Below are positions 14,657 to 17,526 of a stretch of DNA of 17,526 nt, one piece after another. The DNA comes from Brooklawnia sp050943675 (GTDB lineage: Bacteria; Actinomycetota; Actinomycetes; Propionibacteriales; Propionibacteriaceae): positions 1-17,526 of the forward strand of contig JBMNPP010000034.1 of the NCBI GenBank assembly GCA_050943675.1. Reading direction: 5' to 3'. The notes under the pieces were generated by a model that worked only from the letters and a program-made list of their open reading frames with translations, was not told the DNA's origin and searched no databases. The translations under genes and the position numbers were made by a program. Positions within the stretch are counted from its first letter, which is position 1, and each line of letters opens with the position of its first letter.

Positions 14657-16899
14657 AGATTTTCCCCAGTCTCTGAGGCGACGCTTCCATCCTGCTGCCC
14701 GGTCGAGCTGGCCGCTAGGGTCGACCACGCCCGTGCAGTTGCTGCAACGGTGAACTGTTCTTCACAACGGGCACGTGCAGCAGTGCCGAGCTGCTGGCGC
14801 AGGTCATTGTCCATGAGCAGTTCCGCTACTCGATCAGCCAACGAGACCGCAGAATCCGTGCCGATCACTGCTCCGGTTTGTCCATCGACCACAACGTCGG
14901 ATACTCCGGCAGCCGTCGTCGACACCACGGGCAGCCCGCTGAGCCCTGCCTCGATGATCACCCCGGGCATCCCCTCGGTGTCAGCGGCACTGGTCATTAC
15001 AAGCACAGCCGAAGTACGCAGCAGTTCCGGCACGTCGGTACGGACGCCCAGCGACTCCACGTCCATCGCTGACGCCCGCGATTCCAGGGAGGCGCGCAGC
15101 GGTCCATCACCGACAATCGCGGCGCTGAACGCCAGGCCGCGGTCCCGCAACTGCTCAACGACATCAAGGAAGAGGCCCGGACGTTTGCCCGTTTCCAGTT
15201 TCCCTACCCAGATCAGACGTGGCGGTTCGACAGCCTGGTCATCATCCCCCAGGGGCCGATAGCGTTCGGGGTCGCGGCCGTTCGGGATAACTGCGGTGCG
15301 GTCGGCGCGCACGTTTAACAGCTCACTGACCTGATCAGCCACCGCCTGGGAGACACCCACCACCCGGCTCGCCCGGGCGCTGAGCGCGCGGTAGAGCCGC
15401 TTATGCCATGGGCGCGCGATCTCCGCTGAGGACAACCCAACCTTGTAATAGACGGTAGGTACACCCCCGGCGGCAGGGATCACATACTTGAGCGCCTCGC
15501 CCCCGTGCGCAACAACCATGCCCACCTGCTCGCTCTTGATCAAGCGCCGCAGCCTTCGGACAGCTCTGGGGTCGACCCCCCGTCTGAGTAGCCCGCCCGG
15601 CACGGACAACTTGATATCAGCCCGAGCCGCAGCGTCCGGCGAATCAAACAGGGTCACCACCAAGTGCCGTTGCTGCGGATCATCGCGCAACGCATCACGC
15701 AGCTGCCCGGCGTAAACCTGTGCACCCCGATCCTGATCATGCGGCAGCACGTGCAGTACCGTCAAAGGGTCGTCGCGGGCTGTACTCCACGGCAAACCCT
15801 TCAACTCCGCCACCCGCACATACGACTCCAGTGACATCTGGGCAATGCGTCGCTGGTCGAATTCGGTGTGGGCACGCTCATGGGCAGCCGCACCAAGCTC
15901 CTGGCGCAGTGCCGGGCTGGTCAGCAATCGATCAATCCCGGCGGTCAGTGCAGCACCGTCCTGTGGCTTCACCAGCAGCAACTGTTCGCCGTCGTTGCCG
16001 ATCTCCCGGCAACCACGAATATCGGTCAAGACCATGGGCAGCCCGCAGGCAGCCGCCTCCATGGAGGCCCGTGAGAATCCCTCGCGGTATGAGGCCAGCA
16101 CGAACACGTCGAGGGCCGAATACACGGCTGGCATGTCGGCGCGCTCATCGATGAACCTGATGGCGTCTCGGTGGGGTACTTCAGTCGCTTGGTCTGTGTC
16201 GTCCTTGGGTCCGACCCACACGAACACTGCCTTGTCACCCAACCGGTGGGCAGCCGCAGCGAACTCGGCCAGCCCCTTCTCGCGGACGCGCCGCCCGATG
16301 GTGCCCACCAGTACCTGGTCGTCGGTGATACCCCACTCGGCCCGCACTCGTGCCCTGCCCTCGGGGTCGGGCTGGAATCGCTGCAGGTCGACCCCGTTGC
16401 CGACCACTCGCCAGCGGTTGGGTTCCAGGAAACGTCGCAGGGTGTAGGCGTCTTCTGCGTTCTGGAAGAGCTCGAAATCAGAGAACCGGACCGCCAGGCC
16501 CTCCAGCCCGTAGACGAAGATCCGCTTCAACAATTTGTCCTCGGGCCGCGCCCACAGGCCGTGGCATGTGTTGACCACTACCGGCACCCCGGCCAGGCGT
16601 CCGGCAATGCGTCCCATTACGCCGGCCTTGGGGGTGTGGGTGTGCAGCACGTCGAGCCGGAGGCGCCGGATCACCCTCGCCAGTTCAAAGAAGGCCGCGA
16701 TGTCGCTGCGCAGGCTCCACGAGCGGGTCAGTGCTGCAACCGGCACATGCTGAACGCCGAGGTCTTCCACCCGATCGACGTAGGGCCCGGCGGCGCTGAT
16801 GCCGAAAACGCTGTGGCCAGCTGCGACATCCTCGGCCAACTCCGTGCCCAAGAGCAGGGCCAGGCTCATGTCGATAGTGGTCAGGTGTGCGATGCGCAG
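14653..16899 (-). CDS. Two-domain GT4-GT4 glycosyltransferase, probable CTG start
   Basis: A fusion of two complete GT4 enzymes in 748 residues. Domain 1 (about 1-375) has HTHTPKAGVMGRIAGRLAGV, VGTIGRRVREKGLAEF and REGFSRASMEAAACG with Glu273/Glu281. Domain 2 (about 385-735) has VLHVLPHDQDRGAQVYAGQL, IWVGKLETGKRPGLFLDVV and TEGMPGVIIEAGLSG with Glu642/Glu650. Both E-x7-E pairs are intact, so it could add two successive sugars. The first standard start is ATG 16869, but that cuts off the family's first strand, which reads LRIAHLTTIDMS in the same frame just upstream and begins at CTG 16899. That CTG has an eight-G run 9 nt before it, a good Shine-Dalgarno site; ATG 16869 has none, and a stop lies two codons before the CTG. 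It is first in the leftward operon. Confidence 0.85.
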   Translation of the reverse strand: MRIAHLTTIDMSLALLLGTELAEDVAAGHSVFGISAAGPYVDRVEDLGVQHVPVAALTRSWSLRSDIAAFFELARVIRRLRLDVLHTHTPKAGVMGRIAGRLAGVPVVVNTCHGLWARPEDKLLKRIFVYGLEGLAVRFSDFELFQNAEDAYTLRRFLEPNRWRVVGNGVDLQRFQPDPEGRARVRAEWGITDDQVLVGTIGRRVREKGLAEFAAAAHRLGDKAVFVWVGPKDDTDQATEVPHRDAIRFIDERADMPAVYSALDVFVLASYREGFSRASMEAAACGLPMVLTDIRGCREIGNDGEQLLLVKPQDGAALTAGIDRLLTSPALRQELGAAAHERAHTEFDQRRIAQMSLESYVRVAELKGLPWSTARDDPLTVLHVLPHDQDRGAQVYAGQLRDALRDDPQQRHLVVTLFDSPDAAARADIKLSVPGGLLRRGVDPRAVRRLRRLIKSEQVGMVVAHGGEALKYVIPAAGGVPTVYYKVGLSSAEIARPWHKRLYRALSARASRVVGVSQAVADQVSELLNVRADRTAVIPNGRDPERYRPLGDDDQAVEPPRLIWVGKLETGKRPGLFLDVVEQLRDRGLAFSAAIVGDGPLRASLESRASAMDVESLGVRTDVPELLRTSAVLVMTSAADTEGMPGVIIEAGLSGLPVVSTTAAGVSDVVVDGQTGAVIGTDSAVSLADRVAELLMDNDLRQQLGTAARARCEEQFTVAATARAWSTLAASSTGQQDGSVASETGENL

Positions 16900-17116
16900 T
16901 TCAAGTCACCCCCCCCAGTGTCATGGCAAGCCAAGCGAGCCAGAAGCGGCATCACTAGTGCAATCATCACAGATGCGGCAAAAGCCAGTCGTATCGACCA
17001 CCTGTTGGGGCCGCCAATTGGCGCGATGCCAGCACAATACCGGTCTCAAGTACGGGAAACACCTTGGTGTCGCCTAGAATGCAACGGATTCCGTTTGCTG
17101 AGAGGTGCAATAGAAA
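16900..17116. promoter_or_regulatory. Divergent intergenic region with a 12-bp palindrome
   Basis: About 220 bp separate the leftward glycosyltransferase operon from the rightward Wzz-type gene, so promoters for both should lie here. A perfect palindrome CGCCAATTGGCG occupies 17012-17023, near the middle, a plausible operator for a dimeric regulator. A TAGAAT at 17075-17080 could be a -10 element for the rightward gene, but I see no good -35 at the right distance. Confidence 0.35.
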
Positions 17117-17170
17117 ATGCCGCAATCCTTGACGACCACCTTCGCGCTGGAAGCGGGGGCGCTGGCGTGA
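17117..17170 (+). CDS. 17-codon upstream ORF overlapping the Wzz-type start
   Basis: ATG 17117 has GAGAGGTG 9 nt upstream and encodes MPQSLTTTFALEAGALA, ending at TGA 17168-17170. That stop overlaps the GTG of the next gene (GTGA). The spacing and the overlap suggest a translated leader that feeds ribosomes to the downstream start. There are no runs of one amino acid of the kind used in amino-acid attenuators. It may be only chance, or the scar of a former longer N-terminus. Confidence 0.35.
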   Translation: MPQSLTTTFALEAGALA

Positions 17171-17526
17171 CACTACGTGGTTACCTGAAGATCTTCCGGC
17201 AGCGATGGCTCCTCATCCTCGCCTGCACGCTGGTGGCTGCCGGTGTGGTGTTCGCCATCACACCTGCGCAGGCATCAGATGCGCCTCCGGCCAGCTCATA
17301 CACTGCCACCGCCACCCTGTTGGCACCGGAGTACTCTGCATCGCTCAGCCGCATCGCGCTGTACGTCACGGCCGGTGAGGTGCCTGTCAAGGCCGCTGAG
17401 CAGCTCGGCTACACCGGCGACCCCGTACTGCTGGCTGCCGAGCTGACGGTGACGGCCGACCCATCAGCACAGGCGATCACGATCGCAGCCACCCACGCAG
17501 ACGGGCAGGTCGCGGCCGATCGCGCC
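17167..17526 (+). CDS. Wzz-type chain-length determinant / tyrosine-kinase adaptor protein, N-terminus (partial)
   Basis: The window ends after 120 codons. The start MTLRGYLKIFRQRWLLILAC is typical of Wzz/CapA proteins: a short cytosolic piece with the Y(L)xxxRxRWxLI pattern, a membrane segment at about residues 14-33 (WLLILACTLVAAGVVFAITP) and then an extracytoplasmic region with YTATATLLAPEYSA, the usual first strand after the membrane. In actinobacteria this often continues into a cytosolic BY-kinase domain; that part, if present, is beyond the edge. It would control polymer length and link polymerisation to export. The GTG start follows GCGGGGGCG and overlaps the stop of a 17-codon upstream ORF. 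Confidence 0.8.
   Translation, partial: MTLRGYLKIFRQRWLLILACTLVAAGVVFAITPAQASDAPPASSYTATATLLAPEYSASLSRIALYVTAGEVPVKAAEQLGYTGDPVLLAAELTVTADPSAQAITIAATHADGQVAADRA

Noticed and set aside
14656..14728. Longer ABC exporter starting at 14728
   Set aside because: Would overlap the preceding gene by 76 bp; ATG 14656 gives a normal ATGA overlap and the expected protein length.
14468..15262. 264-codon plus-strand frame across the ABC and GT4-GT4 genes
   Set aside because: Opposite to two genes with clear motifs; Ser/Arg/Pro-rich shadow peptide.

Overview
The window is a stretch of chromosome from a high-GC actinobacterium. The flanks use GC-rich codons with GTG starts, and the insertion-sequence and glycosyltransferase types are typical of Actinobacteria. 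It is part of a cell-surface polysaccharide (capsule/EPS) or glycan gene cluster. No marker gene fixes the genus.

Layout: (1) 1-178, the end of an IS3-type insertion element with the start of its OrfA. (2) 216-5278, a rightward, tightly packed set making nucleotide sugars: a membrane 4,6-dehydratase (PglF/CapD/WbpM type), a PLP aminotransferase (PglE type), a left-handed beta-helix acetyltransferase (PglD/NeuD type) and a TviB/WbpA-type UDP-HexNAc 6-dehydrogenase. The first three match the three steps from UDP-GlcNAc to UDP-N,N'-diacetylbacillosamine or a close relative; the fourth makes a HexNAc uronic acid. (3) 5279-11707, an AT-richer block with three unusual glycosyltransferases (5459, about 6489-6603, 10643), a leftward DUF2971 gene, a diverged 76/77-bp direct repeat on both sides of that gene, decayed gene pieces and an ISL3-type transposase tail. 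I read it as a horizontally acquired, serotype-like variable cassette. (4) 11696-16899, a leftward operon: a two-domain GT4-GT4 glycosyltransferase, an ABC exporter (ATPase fused to permease) and a GT4 glycosyltransferase. (5) 17167-17526, the start of a rightward Wzz-type chain-length/tyrosine-kinase-adaptor protein, cut by the window edge and preceded by a 17-codon upstream ORF.

How it fits together (inference): the rightward genes supply a diamino-dideoxy sugar and an amino-uronic acid, the glycosyltransferases build the repeat unit on a lipid carrier, the ABC exporter is a candidate flippase, and the Wzz-type protein controls chain length. The window contains no phosphoglycosyl transferase that starts the chain, no Wzx and no Wzy; these would have to lie outside it.

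The most unusual points are two glycosyltransferases whose first conserved beta-strand lies upstream of any ATG/GTG/TTG codon (CTG starts with good Shine-Dalgarno sites are the best candidates), the repeat-flanked DUF2971 module inside the glycan cluster, and the 17-codon ORF joined by a GTGA overlap to the Wzz-type gene. I did not find a clear new multi-gene system.
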